Assembly: GCF_900108475.1 (NCBI RefSeq)
Contig: NZ_FNWO01000005.1
Location: 232,687 to 296,686, forward strand
Direction of reading: 5' to 3'
Source: Magnetospirillum fulvum
GTDB taxonomy: Bacteria; Pseudomonadota; Alphaproteobacteria; Rhodospirillales; Magnetospirillaceae
Length of the DNA stretch: 64,000 bases
Part shown: positions 37,771 to 46,119 of the stretch, one piece after another
Numbering within the stretch: the first letter of the stretch is position 1
How the letters are laid out: each line of letters opens with the position of its first letter
Position numbers and translations under genes: made by a program
Notes under the pieces: model-generated
Database searches by the model: none
Told to the model about the DNA's origin: nothing
Seen by the model: the letters and a program-made list of their open reading frames with translations, nothing else

Positions 37771-38814
37771 ATGAAAGTGGATATATTCGATTTCGATCTT
37801 CCGCGTGAGCTGATCGCCGAACGGCCCGCCCGGCCGCGCGATTCCGCCCGGATGTTGCGGGTTGGCGCCGACGGGATCGCCGATGGTGGCGTGCGCGATC
37901 TTCCCGCGCTGCTTTGTCCCGGCGACGTGATGGTGTTCAACGACACAAGGGTGATTCCGGCGCGGCTGGATGGCAAGCGCGGCACCGCCTCGGTCGAGCT
38001 GACCCTGCATCTGCGCAAGGACGAGTCTTGCTGGCGCGCCTTTGCCCGCCCGGCCAAGAAGCTGCGCCCCGGCGACCGGATCGACTTTGCCGCCGACTTC
38101 TCCGCCACCGTCGAGACGAAAGGCGAAGCGGGCGAGGTCACCCTGCGCTTTGACCGCGGCGGGCCTGCGCTGATGGCGGCGCTGGAAGCGCACGGCCGTC
38201 TGCCGCTGCCGCCCTATATCCGCCACGGCGAGGCCGACGCGACCGACCGCGCCGATTACCAGACCACCTTCGCCCGCGCCGACGGAGCCGTCGCCGCCCC
38301 CACCGCCGGGTTGCACTTCACCCCCGAACTGTTGGCGGCGCTGGACCAGCGCGGCGTGGTGCGGACGACGGTGACGCTCCATGTCGGGGCCGGAACCTTC
38401 CTGCCGGTCAAGGTTGACGATACCGACGATCACAAGATGCATGCCGAAATCGGGATCGTGACAGAGGACAGTGCCCGCACCATCAACGCCGCCCGCGCCG
38501 CCGGGGGGCGGGTGATCGCGGTCGGCACCACCGCGCTGCGCCTGCTCGAAAGCGCTGCGGGCGAAGACGGACAGGTCCGCCCCTTTGCCGCCGCGACCGA
38601 CATCTTCATCGTGCCGGGCTATCGCTTCCGCGCCGTCGATCGGCTGATGACCAATTTCCACCTGCCCCGCTCGACCCTGTTCATGCTGGTCTCGGCCTTT
38701 GCCGGGCTGGAGCGAATGCGGGCGGCCTATGCCCATGCGATGGCGTCGGGCTATCGCTTCTATTCCTATGGCGATTCCTGCCTGCTCGATCGGAATGACG
38801 ATGACCAGCTTTAG
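37771..38814 (+). CDS. queA: S-adenosylmethionine:tRNA ribosyltransferase-isomerase
   Basis: QueA adds the epoxycyclopentane ring to preQ1 in tRNA during queuosine synthesis. The 347-residue product begins [19 protein letters not shown] and has the family marks [57 protein letters not shown] and [18 protein letters not shown]. It overlaps tgt by 14 bases; both act in the same pathway. Confidence 0.96.
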   Translation: MKVDIFDFDLPRELIAERPARPRDSARMLRVGADGIADGGVRDLPALLCPGDVMVFNDTRVIPARLDGKRGTASVELTLHLRKDESCWRAFARPAKKLRPGDRIDFAADFSATVETKGEAGEVTLRFDRGGPALMAALEAHGRLPLPPYIRHGEADATDRADYQTTFARADGAVAAPTAGLHFTPELLAALDQRGVVRTTVTLHVGAGTFLPVKVDDTDDHKMHAEIGIVTEDSARTINAARAAGGRVIAVGTTALRLLESAAGEDGQVRPFAAATDIFIVPGYRFRAVDRLMTNFHLPRSTLFMLVSAFAGLERMRAAYAHAMASGYRFYSYGDSCLLDRNDDDQL

Positions 38815-39928
38815 ATACGAGCGTTTCGCCAGCGACGGCGCCGCCCGCCTCGGCCGCCTCCACACCGCGCACGGGGCGATCGACACCCCCGCCTTCATGC
38901 CGGTGGGCACCGCCGCCACCGTCAAGGCGATGCAGCCGGAATCGGTTGCCGCTACGGGAGCGCAGATCGTTCTGGGCAATACCTATCATCTGATGCTGCG
39001 GCCGGGGGCAGAGCGGATCGACCGGCTGGGCGGGCTGCACCGCTTCATGAACTGGTCGGGGCCGATCCTGACCGATTCCGGCGGGTTCCAGGTGATGAGC
39101 CTCGCCAAGCTCAGGAAGCTCGACGAGAACGGCGTCACCTTCCAGTCGCACCATGACGGGTCGAGCCATCATCTCAGCCCGGAACGCTCGATGGAGATCC
39201 AGCGTCTGCTGGGCGCCGACATCACGATGGCGTTCGACGAATGCACCCCCTTTCCCGCCACGCCCGCCCAGGCCGCCGAGAGCATGCGGCTGTCGATGCG
39301 CTGGGCGGTGCGGTCGAAGACGGCCTTTGTCGAACGGCCCGGCCACGGCCTGTTCGGGATCGTCCAGGGCGGCATCTATCCCGATTTGCGCGCCGAATCC
39401 GCCCAGGCCCTGATCGAGATCGGCTTTGACGGCTATGCCGTCGGTGGGCTGGCGGTCGGCGAAGGACAGGAGGCGATGTTCGCGACGCTGGATTCCACCG
39501 TGCCGCTGCTGCCCGAAGACCGCCCCCGTTATCTGATGGGAGTCGGCCGTCCCTCCGACATCGTCGGCGCGGTGCTGCGCGGCATCGACATGTTCGATTG
39601 CGTGATGCCGACCCGCTCGGGCCGCACCGCCCAGGCCTTTACCCGGCGCGGCACCGTCAATCTGCGCAACGCCCGCCACCAGGACGACCCGCGTCCGCTG
39701 GAAGAAGGCTGCGGCTGCCCGGCCTGCCGCTCCTATTCGCGGGCCTATCTTCACCATCTGATCCGCTCGGAAGAGATTTTGGGGCCGATGCTGCTGACCT
39801 GGCACAACATTCAGGCCTATCAGGATCTGATGCGCGACCTGCGCGCCGCGATCGGCGAAGGCCGGGTCGCCGCGTTTGCCGCCGAGGCGGCGGCGCGGGA
39901 AGCCCTGGGCGATATCCCGCCGCTATAA
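38801..39928 (+). CDS. tgt: Queuine/preQ1 tRNA-guanine transglycosylase
   Basis: Tgt exchanges guanine-34 for preQ1. The 375-residue product shows [27 protein letters not shown] (nucleophile-side aspartate), [42 protein letters not shown] (catalytic aspartate), and zinc ligands in [20 protein letters not shown] at 38801 has GGA six bases upstream; ATG at 38795 is an equally in-frame alternative. Its TAA stop lies in the left target duplication (39926-39932) of the second MITE-like element, so the insertion took place at the gene's end. Confidence 0.96.
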   Translation: MTSFRYERFASDGAARLGRLHTAHGAIDTPAFMPVGTAATVKAMQPESVAATGAQIVLGNTYHLMLRPGAERIDRLGGLHRFMNWSGPILTDSGGFQVMSLAKLRKLDENGVTFQSHHDGSSHHLSPERSMEIQRLLGADITMAFDECTPFPATPAQAAESMRLSMRWAVRSKTAFVERPGHGLFGIVQGGIYPDLRAESAQALIEIGFDGYAVGGLAVGEGQEAMFATLDSTVPLLPEDRPRYLMGVGRPSDIVGAVLRGIDMFDCVMPTRSGRTAQAFTRRGTVNLRNARHQDDPRPLEEGCGCPACRSYSRAYLHHLIRSEEILGPMLLTWHNIQAYQDLMRDLRAAIGEGRVAAFAAEAAAREALGDIPPL

Positions 39929-39932
39929 GGCG

Positions 39933-40195
39933 TCTCCCGTGAAAAAGTCCCTCGCTGTCGCTCGGTGTACTTTTTCCCGTTGGATTAAAAGGAGAAAAAT
40001 GGGCTAGGGGCGGCCCAGCGCCCATTTTTCGTGTTGTCTGTTTCACCAGCCTCCGAAGCCGTGGGCGTCGCCCATCGGCCTCGGAGGGAACCAAATCCAT
40101 CCCCGCGCGGAAAGCTTGATTGAGCACGGGGATTCGTTTTGAACCGGGGAAAAGTACACTGAGGCCAAAGGCCGAAGGACTTTTTCACGACCGAC
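39933..40195 (-). mobile_element. MITE-like hairpin element, copy 2 (263 bp), 7-bp target duplication
   Basis: Inverted relative to copy 1. The plus-strand flanks are TAAGGCG (39926-39932) and TAAGGCG (40196-40202). The ends keep CGTGAAAAAGTCC/GGACTTTTTCACG and the inner GTGTACTTTT blocks. Relative to copy 1, a 39-base segment is missing: one arm and the loop of the long hairpin, leaving a single CTGGTGAAAC arm. The other hairpins, including GGCTAGGGGCGGCC flanked by AAAAATGG/CCATTTTT, are retained. Without element and duplication, convergent tgt and the PilZ-like gene would be only about 7 bases apart. No protein is encoded. Confidence 0.85.
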
Positions 40196-40205
40196 TAAGG
40201 CGGCG

Positions 40206-40535
40206 CTATTTGCGGAAATAAGCGGGTTCGACCCCGGTGACCTCGCCGATATGGTCGATGATGTAGTGCAACAGCGCCATCGTCGGCTGGAACTCGCCGC
40301 GCGTGATGGTTTCCTCGGCCGAAATGACCGTGATCGTCGCCTCGACACTGGCGTTGAGATCGAGCATCTTGGCGATTCTCAGCGTGACGTGATCGCCGAC
40401 CTTGTAGCCGGTGGCCTGGAAGACCAGCCCGGCCGTCGTGATGCTGACAAGGGGGAAAATCCGGCGTTCGATCACCACGACCAAACCCTGGCCGATCTTG
40501 CGGATCGGGCCGCGTCGATTTTCGGTCTCATCCAT
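40206..40535 (-). CDS. Small PilZ-like protein (tentative)
   Basis: A 109-residue protein starting MDETENRRGPIRKIGQG, with VVVIERRIFPLVSITTAGLVFQATGYKVGDHVTLRI, whose strand order and SITTAGLVF segment resemble the PilZ fold. Its arginine-rich N-terminus could supply the RxxxR cyclic-di-GMP motif (NRRGPIRK), but the match is not exact. The C-terminal TMALLHYIIDHIGEVTGVEPAYF is helical. It ends against MITE copy 2. Its neighbourhood contains flagellar-type genes, which would fit a motility regulator. Confidence in the family is modest. Confidence 0.5.
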   Translation of the reverse strand: MDETENRRGPIRKIGQGLVVVIERRIFPLVSITTAGLVFQATGYKVGDHVTLRIAKMLDLNASVEATITVISAEETITRGEFQPTMALLHYIIDHIGEVTGVEPAYFRK

Positions 40536-40620
40536 CTCGAAGGCATTCCCTGTTCCAGCCGCACGCACGGAACAGGATCATATCGCAATGGCGCGCGGGC
40601 GTGTCAGCGTTCTGAGCCTC

Positions 40621-40722
40621 GGGGAGATTTCGTTACAAAATCTCCCCCGGACCTGGGGCGTGTGGTCATTCACCACATAATCGCGACGCGGTGAATGGGC
40701 CACACACCCCCAACATCCGGGG
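40621..40722 (-). terminator. Compound hairpin region between EF-hand and PilZ-like genes
   Basis: Two adjoining inverted repeats: GGGGAGATTT/AAATCTCCCC (40621-40630, 40638-40647), and a long imperfect stem spanning 40644-40722 (CCCCGGA...TCCGGGG outside, GTGTGG/CCACAC and ATTCACC/GGTGAAT inside). They share four bases at 40644-40647. It lies between same-strand genes and could terminate the EF-hand transcript or control readthrough. Confidence 0.5.
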
Positions 40723-40762
40723 AAACGATGCGTCTCTGCCGGTCGGCACGGGCCTAAAAAAG

Positions 40763-41470
40763 TTACACCGCGACCGAATTGGCACCGCCGGCTCCGCCCG
40801 CGCCGCTTCTGGCGTAGGATTCGATCGCCCGCACCATCTCCTGAGCCAATTGGCTGGCGAAGGTCTGGGAGGTCGCGGTGGCCGTCGTCGTGGTATCGGT
40901 CTCCGACGACGAACTGTCCGACGTGCTGGACGTGCTGGACGTGCTGGACGAGGTGGACGCGGTCGATGCGGTCAGATCGGCCAGGATCTTTTCCAGATCG
41001 GCGGTCAGAGTCGCGATATCGTCCGAGATGGTGGTCGAGCTATCGGTGTCGGTGTCGCTCGACGCGGCCGCTGACGACGGGGGTGGCGGCGGAGCGCTGG
41101 CGGTCACCGAACTGGTGTCGTCGTCGTCGTCTTCGCTGGTGGTCGAATATTCGTCGCTCTGAGCGTCGATCAGCGCCGACTGCATCTGCTGGCTCATCAA
41201 CTGGAACGCGCTGGCCAGATCGCTTTCGCTGAGAGCCGAGGTCGAATCCGACGTGGTCGTCGATGAGGACGAGGAATCCGAGGTTGAGGAAGACGAGGAA
41301 AGCGTTTCCGTCAGGGCATCGAACAAGCTCGTAGCCTGATCGGACGAAACGTCGGACGGACGACCACTGACGAATTCGGATTTGGTGACCGAACCGTCGC
41401 TGTTCGTGTCCAGCTTGCCGAACAGCGCTTGCAGGTTCGTTGCACCTCCGCTGATGGATGTGATGCTCAT
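40763..41470 (-). CDS. EF-hand protein with Ser/Thr/Asp-rich low-complexity regions
   Basis: A 235-residue protein. A single canonical EF-hand loop, DTNSDGSVTKSE, occurs near residue 21. Then come serine/threonine/aspartate-rich tracts, a DDDDD run, a PPPPP run and a second Ser/Thr tract, ending QTFASQLAQEMVRAIESYA and a glycine/alanine tail. No N-terminal signal is visible. The C-terminal amphipathic end resembles that of some type I or flagellar-type exported proteins, but this is weak. Such EF-hand plus low-complexity proteins are common in Rhodospirillaceae and are of unknown function. Confidence 0.75.
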   Translation of the reverse strand: MSITSISGGATNLQALFGKLDTNSDGSVTKSEFVSGRPSDVSSDQATSLFDALTETLSSSSSTSDSSSSSTTTSDSTSALSESDLASAFQLMSQQMQSALIDAQSDEYSTTSEDDDDDTSSVTASAPPPPPSSAAASSDTDTDSSTTISDDIATLTADLEKILADLTASTASTSSSTSSTSSTSDSSSSETDTTTTATATSQTFASQLAQEMVRAIESYARSGAGGAGGANSVAV

Positions 41471-41702
41471 GACCGGATCTCCTGTTAGCGCGGCGCACCT
41501 GCACGATGTCCGCTCTCCTTGATACGGTCGAAGCGGGCCGATCCGGTCGCGACTTTCTTAATTTCGCCAAATCAGGAGGATCACGGCGCCACACCAACAA
41601 AATGTAAACAAACCTAAATAAAAGCGGCTCTGGACCTGAAAGACTTGCCGATCGCCACGAAGCAGGTAGTATCGTTGCGTCGATTTCCCCGGCGGAGCGA
41701 TC

Positions 41703-42053
41703 ATGTCCTTTGACCGAGACACGTCAGACGTCAAGAACTGGATGAATATGTTCCGGTGGGTGGTCAAGCTGATCCGGGATGATTACGGTGTCGCAGAAGA
41801 AAAACTGACCCGACACGCCCATATCGAAACCGATATCGGCCTTGACGTCGAACAGGTCGAAGAAGTTCTGGAGATCATCTCGACCGCGTTCTCGATCCGC
41901 TTCCCGCCCGGCACCCTGGATGAAGTGGTCAAGTTCGAGGAAGTGTGCATGCTGGCGGCATGGCTGCATGGGCTCTACAAGCGGCCGGAATTCCTGGGTG
42001 CAGAGTTCGTGGCCAAGGCGGCGTCGCTCAACCCCCGCGCCCAAGCGGAATAA
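41703..42053 (+). CDS. Acyl-carrier-protein-like protein (DUF1493-like), no attachment serine seen
   Basis: A 116-residue, four-helix acidic protein: HAHIETDIGLDVEQVEEVLEIISTAFSIRFPPGTLDEVVKFEEVCMLAAWLHGL. The helix pattern and the turn at TDIGLD resemble an acyl carrier protein, but the DSL phosphopantetheine site reads GLD, so modification is doubtful. DUF1493-type ACP-like proteins are the nearest idea. It stands alone, convergent with the rod-like gene 4 bases away. Confidence 0.5.
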   Translation: MSFDRDTSDVKNWMNMFRWVVKLIRDDYGVAEEKLTRHAHIETDIGLDVEQVEEVLEIISTAFSIRFPPGTLDEVVKFEEVCMLAAWLHGLYKRPEFLGAEFVAKAASLNPRAQAE

Positions 42054-42057
42054 ATGC

Positions 42058-42360
42058 TCAGGTCAGCGAGTCGAGCGCGGTCTTCTCGGTCTCGGCCAGA
42101 GTGGAATAGGCCCGCGCCATCGTCTCGAAGCTGGTCTTGGCCACCATCATCGTCACCATTTCCTGCGCCGGATCGACCGCGCCCTCGGACGGGAGCGGGA
42201 CATAGGCCGCGCCTTGCAACGGACGCGACACCAGCGCTCCCCGTTCCGCCTGATAATCGTCGCTGGCGACATTGACGATATTCGTCGCCGCCGTTTCGAC
42301 GATTCGAGACTGGGCGGTAAGGCCGCTGACAAGGCTGGTGGACGCGACCGGGGAAATCAT
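42058..42360 (-). CDS. Small flagellar rod/hook-family protein (FlgC-like)
   Basis: A 100-residue protein that keeps only the two conserved ends of the flagellar rod/hook family: an N-terminal coiled segment SGLTAQSRIVETAATNIVNVAS and a C-terminal VDPAQEMVTMMVAKTSFETMARAYSTLAETEKTALD. In axial proteins these pair to form the rod core. It is shorter than FlgC or FlgB (about 130), with only a brief middle. It may be an adaptor of the basal body or a shortened paralogue. No flg genes are next to it. Confidence 0.7.
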   Translation of the reverse strand: MISPVASTSLVSGLTAQSRIVETAATNIVNVASDDYQAERGALVSRPLQGAAYVPLPSEGAVDPAQEMVTMMVAKTSFETMARAYSTLAETEKTALDSLT

Positions 42361-42475
42361 GGGCCTATGCCTTTTTAGAATTATTCCTAATTAATATAGC
42401 CCCGAAGCGGCCAGGGCTTCAAGGGGTGCGCGCCGTTTGTGTCGCGGACGAGGCTGTTTTAGGATAGCGGCTACG

Positions 42476-44098
42476 ATGCCACAGCCGCCACACCCCGATC
42501 CCCTCGCCCCGCTCTTGTCCGAAGCCCTGGCCCACGAACAAGCGGGCCGCTTCGCCGAGATGGAGGGCTGTCTGCGGACCGCGCTCCGCACCGTGCCCGA
42601 TCATCCCGGCGCGCTGTTCGCGCTGGCGCGGCTGGGCTTGCGCTTTGGCCATCACGACGATGCGTTGACCCTGGCCGGTCGAGGGCTGGTTCGCGCCCCT
42701 CACTCTCCCGAACTGCACCATCTGCGCGGCGTGGCCCTGGCCAATCTCGGCCATCCGGACGAGGCGATCGCCGCATTCGAGCAAGCGCTGGCGCTGGCGC
42801 CGGAATGGGCCGACGCCCGGCTTGATCTGGCCCGATTGTTGTTCCAGGCCGAACGCTACGAAGCCCTGCTGGAGCGTCTGGAGCGGCTCGACGGACCTGC
42901 GCCGGTTCATGCCGAGGCCCATGCCCTGCGCGGCCGCACCCTGTCGGTGCTGGGGCGACAGGACGAAGCGCGGACGGCGTTCGAACGCGCCCACGCGATC
43001 TCCCCCGCGCACGCCGACATCGCGGCCGATCTGGCCGCGCTGCATATCGAAGCGGGGCGGGCCGAACCGGCGCTGGAGCTGATCGAACCGCTGTTGGCCG
43101 CATCCGATCCGCCGCCGCCACGCCCGCTGTATCTGCACGGAATTGCCCTGGGAATGCTGGGGCGCGCGGCCGAATCCGAGGCCGATATCGCCAAGCTGCG
43201 CGCGATGATGCTGGACGGGCTGGCCCGGCGCGGCGGGTTGCCGACCGAGGTCTACGTCCAACTCAGCCGACGCTGTAACCTGCGCTGCGCGATGTGCGGC
43301 CATGGGGTGTGGAAAGAAAACGACGGCTTCATGTCCGAGGCGGTGTTCGCCCGCGTGCTCGATCGCTGCGACGAGGCCGGTATCCGCCGCCTGACCGTCC
43401 TCGCCGCTCAGGGCGAGCCGTTCCTGCATCCCCAGGTGTTCGACCTGCTGGAAAGCGCGGTGGTACGCGGCTTTGCCGTCTCGGTGGTCACCAACGCCAC
43501 TCCGTTTACCCCCGAGCGGATCGCCCGGCTGGCCCGGCTGGGGCTGGAGAGTGTCCAGGTGTCTTTCGCCGGCTGGGACGCGGCCAGCTACGAATCCGTT
43601 TATGTCGGAGCCAAGTTCGACCGCACCGTCGGCACCCTGACCGCGCTCAACCGGGCATTGGCCCCGACCCCGACCCGGCTGATGGTCAAGGCGGTCGCGC
43701 CCGATAATTCGCCCGATTATGTCGGCCGCACCCGCGCCTTTCTGGCCGGACTGGGGATCGCCGCGATCACCACCGTCGCCCCCAACAATTTCGCCGGGAC
43801 CGTCGAGACCGGGCGGTATTGGGAAGCGTCCGGGCTGTGGTCCTATCGCAATCTCGACCGCCACCGCCGCACCGTTTGCCGCCTGCTGATGCGAGCGGTG
43901 GGGGTCTATGTCGATGGGACGGTGACCGCCTGCGGCTGTTATGACGCCAACGCCGCCCTGGCGATCGGCGATCTGATGCAGGACAGTCTGAAGGACATCC
44001 GGAGCGGAGCGCGCTTTACCGCGATCCTCGACGCCTTTCGCTCGGGCGACCTGTCGGGGGTGGCTTTGTGCGGCAAATGCGACGACGCCTTCGGCTGA
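42476..44098 (+). CDS. TPR-radical SAM-SPASM protein
   Basis: A 540-residue fusion. Residues 1-230 hold repeated TPR-like helices (PEWADARLDLARLLFQAERYEALLERL, DEARTAFERAHAISPAHADI). Radical SAM motif CNLRCAMCG (CX3CX2C) is near residue 265, then AAQGEPFLHPQVF and SVVTNATPF. The C-terminal region CRLLMRAVGVYVDGTVTACGC...CGKCDD has the cysteine pattern of a SPASM/twitch auxiliary cluster. Such enzymes modify peptides or sugars. No RiPP precursor is evident beside it. It is followed 28 bases later by a secreted hydrolase in the same direction. ATG at 42476 after AGGATAGCGG is chosen over TTG 42437. Confidence 0.8.
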   Translation: MPQPPHPDPLAPLLSEALAHEQAGRFAEMEGCLRTALRTVPDHPGALFALARLGLRFGHHDDALTLAGRGLVRAPHSPELHHLRGVALANLGHPDEAIAAFEQALALAPEWADARLDLARLLFQAERYEALLERLERLDGPAPVHAEAHALRGRTLSVLGRQDEARTAFERAHAISPAHADIAADLAALHIEAGRAEPALELIEPLLAASDPPPPRPLYLHGIALGMLGRAAESEADIAKLRAMMLDGLARRGGLPTEVYVQLSRRCNLRCAMCGHGVWKENDGFMSEAVFARVLDRCDEAGIRRLTVLAAQGEPFLHPQVFDLLESAVVRGFAVSVVTNATPFTPERIARLARLGLESVQVSFAGWDAASYESVYVGAKFDRTVGTLTALNRALAPTPTRLMVKAVAPDNSPDYVGRTRAFLAGLGIAAITTVAPNNFAGTVETGRYWEASGLWSYRNLDRHRRTVCRLLMRAVGVYVDGTVTACGCYDANAALAIGDLMQDSLKDIRSGARFTAILDAFRSGDLSGVALCGKCDDAFG

Positions 44099-44126
44099 AC
44101 AGGCCGGAATCGGGGGGAGAAAAATC

Positions 44127-45560
44127 ATGCGCTTCGTCTTCGCGATGATGATGGTTCTGGTGTTGCTGGCCCCCGTTTCGGGCCGCGCGGCCGAGAGCGG
44201 CGCGGCCTGGTCGGCGGTGCGGCACGGACTCTCGGCGATGCCGCTCGAACCGTGGCGGGACGGCACCAGCGACAAATCGTTCGCCGCCTATGTCGCCGAT
44301 ACCCGGGCCGGGCTGGATGCCGCCCGCACGGCGGTCGAGCCCGACGCCGCGAAACGCGCCGCCCAGGTCGAACTGGTCGCGCCCCGGCAATGGCCGTTGG
44401 CCGAGGAATGCGGCGGCACCGCGAAAGACGGAGTTCTGCTGATCCACGGTCTTAGCGATTCGCCGTTCCTGATGAAGGATCTCGGCGACGCCCTGGCCCG
44501 GCTGCCGGGTAAGTGTCTGCTGGTGCGCTCGATCCTGCTGCCGGGACACGGCACCCTGCCGGGCGATCTGGTCCGCCCCACCGCCGCACAATGGAAGGCC
44601 GCCGTCCGCTATGGCACCGACAGCTTTGCCGGTCAGGTCGGGCGGGTCCATCTCGTCGGCTTTTCGACCGGGGCGACGCTGGCGCTCGACCTTGTCCTCA
44701 ACGGCGCACCGACCGCGCCGCCGGTCGCCTCGCTGATCTTGCTGTCACCGTCGATCGGGCTGACCAACCGCTTTCCGCTCCACCGCATTCCGTTCGGGTT
44801 CGAGTTGTTCCAGGCGATCATGACCGCCGCCTCGGGCTTTGGCCCCGAAGGCCATTGGCTGCGGATCGACGAGGACCAGGATTTCGCCAAGGCCGAATCT
44901 TTTCCGGTGATGGCGCCGCGCCCGCTGATGGAGGTGATGACCGAGGTCGAGACCTCGACTCGTCCGCTGACCCTGCCGGTGCTGATGGCCTTCGCCGCCG
45001 AGGATGTCACCGTCGATTCGCTGGCCTCGCTCGATTTCTTCCACGCTCGCGTCAGCAATCCCGACAGCCGCGTCCTGCTTTATGTCGCCCCCGCCACCCT
45101 GGCGGCCCAGCCCGATCTTTACGCGGCGCGGGAGAGGCGGGATCACCGGATCGTCTGTCTTCATGGCTTGGGCGGAGACGATGTCGGCTGTGCCCCCGCC
45201 CGCAGCCCCGCCGCCGTGACATGCCCCTTTGGCGACCAGGCGGGCACCTGCATCACCGCGCTGAGCCATATCGGCATCCCGATTTCCCCGACCAATCCGC
45301 ATTACGGGGCGACGGGCGATTACCGCAATTGTCTGGCTTATTCGAGCCGGAAGGACTGGCCCCGCTTCTGCGGCTGCGTGACGGCGGAGCAGCGCGCCGG
45401 GTCGGCGCTGTGCCGGGGCGTCCTGCCCGCATCCGGTCCGGTGCGGCTGGGCGAGCCGACCAAGGACGACATCGCGACAAACGGCCCGTTGACCGCGCGG
45501 TTAGGCTATAATCCGCTGTTCGACCGGCTGGTGGACAAGGTCGCCGATTTCCTGAAGTGA
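44127..45560 (+). CDS. Secreted alpha/beta hydrolase
   Basis: A 477-residue protein with an N-terminal signal peptide (MMMVLVLLAPVSGRAAES). The hydrolase fold shows the oxyanion segment LLIHGLSDSPFLMKDLGDAL, the nucleophile elbow VGFSTGAT (Ser) and the acidic residue region AFAAEDVTVD. The C-terminal third contains many cysteines (GGDDVGCAPARSPAAVTCPFGDQAGTC, CLAYSSRKDWPRFCGCV), suggesting disulfides in the periplasm. Substrate unknown. It lies 28 bases after the TPR-radical SAM gene, so the two probably belong to one pathway. Confidence 0.82.
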   Translation: MRFVFAMMMVLVLLAPVSGRAAESGAAWSAVRHGLSAMPLEPWRDGTSDKSFAAYVADTRAGLDAARTAVEPDAAKRAAQVELVAPRQWPLAEECGGTAKDGVLLIHGLSDSPFLMKDLGDALARLPGKCLLVRSILLPGHGTLPGDLVRPTAAQWKAAVRYGTDSFAGQVGRVHLVGFSTGATLALDLVLNGAPTAPPVASLILLSPSIGLTNRFPLHRIPFGFELFQAIMTAASGFGPEGHWLRIDEDQDFAKAESFPVMAPRPLMEVMTEVETSTRPLTLPVLMAFAAEDVTVDSLASLDFFHARVSNPDSRVLLYVAPATLAAQPDLYAARERRDHRIVCLHGLGGDDVGCAPARSPAAVTCPFGDQAGTCITALSHIGIPISPTNPHYGATGDYRNCLAYSSRKDWPRFCGCVTAEQRAGSALCRGVLPASGPVRLGEPTKDDIATNGPLTARLGYNPLFDRLVDKVADFLK

Positions 45561-45581
45561 TCGGGTCGGCGCGGCGGCCAA

Positions 45582-45725
45582 ACAAAAACCCCCGCACAGG
45601 GGGGATGTGCGGGGGCCTTTTGATCTCTCTCCGGACGGGGGGGCATCCGAAGAGCGGAGGGTCGCGGCCCGGGAGGGGGAAGGCCGCACCATGGACAAGG
45701 CGGGGAGTTCAAATCCGCCGAGGAT
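45582..45725 (-). ncRNA. Putative trans-acting small RNA, copy 2 (three C-loop hairpins)
   Basis: Read on the minus strand, this matches copy 1 at 28960-29103. It starts near CGGCGGATTTG (45719), then has hairpin 1 GCGGCC/GGCCGC (45682-45687, 45664-45669) with a loop TTCCCCCTCCCG. Hairpin 2 has CTTCGGA/TCCGGAG around TGCCCCCCCCG. Hairpin 3 is the terminator CCCCCGCAC/GTGCGGGGG followed by TTTTTGTT. From the GGCGGATTTG motif to the T-run it is 138 bases, as in copy 1. No ORF is present on this strand. The terminator may also serve the hydrolase gene on the plus strand. The 5' end is approximate. Confidence 0.65.
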
Positions 45726-45752
45726 CGAGACGCTTGTTCCGGATCGGGGTGA

Positions 45753-45843
45753 CCGTTTGACCGAAACCTTATGGTGAGAGTATGCCTCCGCCGAGGTTAC
45801 CGGGACATTTCGCTCAGATGATCTTTCTGTAATGAGTCAAAAG
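45753..45843 (-). promoter_or_regulatory. Conserved upstream block of small RNA copy 2
   Basis: Minus-strand CTTTTGACTCATTACA (45843-45828) and the 34-base segment 45786-45753 match the block upstream of copy 1 at 28839 and 28896, with the same 57-base spacing. The rest of the 45844-46119 gap shows only a TTGACA-like hexamer near 45908 and the regulator's upstream palindrome. Confidence 0.5.
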
Positions 45844-46077
45844 CCGAGCGGACGGAAGCGGCTGAGCGGGCAGAGCGTTCCGTTGCGTCCACGTCAACAG
45901 AGTCGCTTGACATTGCTCGCATTTCACGGCACTTCCCCGCGCTCGTCATCATCTTAGCGCGGGTCGGCCCGGCCCAGCCACAACCCTAAGATCATTCCGG
46001 CTATCTAAAAAAACAGCCTTCGAGGGATCATTTCACCGATGAGCCCTTGATATCCGCGCCACACGTAGTTAATTCGC

Positions 46078-46091
46078 ACTATGCTAATAGT
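46078..46091. promoter_or_regulatory. Short palindrome upstream of the HTH regulator
   Basis: ACTAT-GCTA-ATAGT (46078-46091) lies 28 bases before the start codon of the HTH gene and could be an autoregulatory operator. It is short, so chance is possible. Confidence 0.3.
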
Positions 46092-46119
46092 ATGCAACCC
46101 TGTTCGGGTAGGACCCATC

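Noticed and set aside
45696..45725. tRNA T-arm-like sequence (GGAGTTCAAATCC)
   Set aside because: The five-base stem beside the loop does not pair, and no acceptor, D or anticodon arms surround it; the segment is the start of small RNA copy 2 on the other strand.
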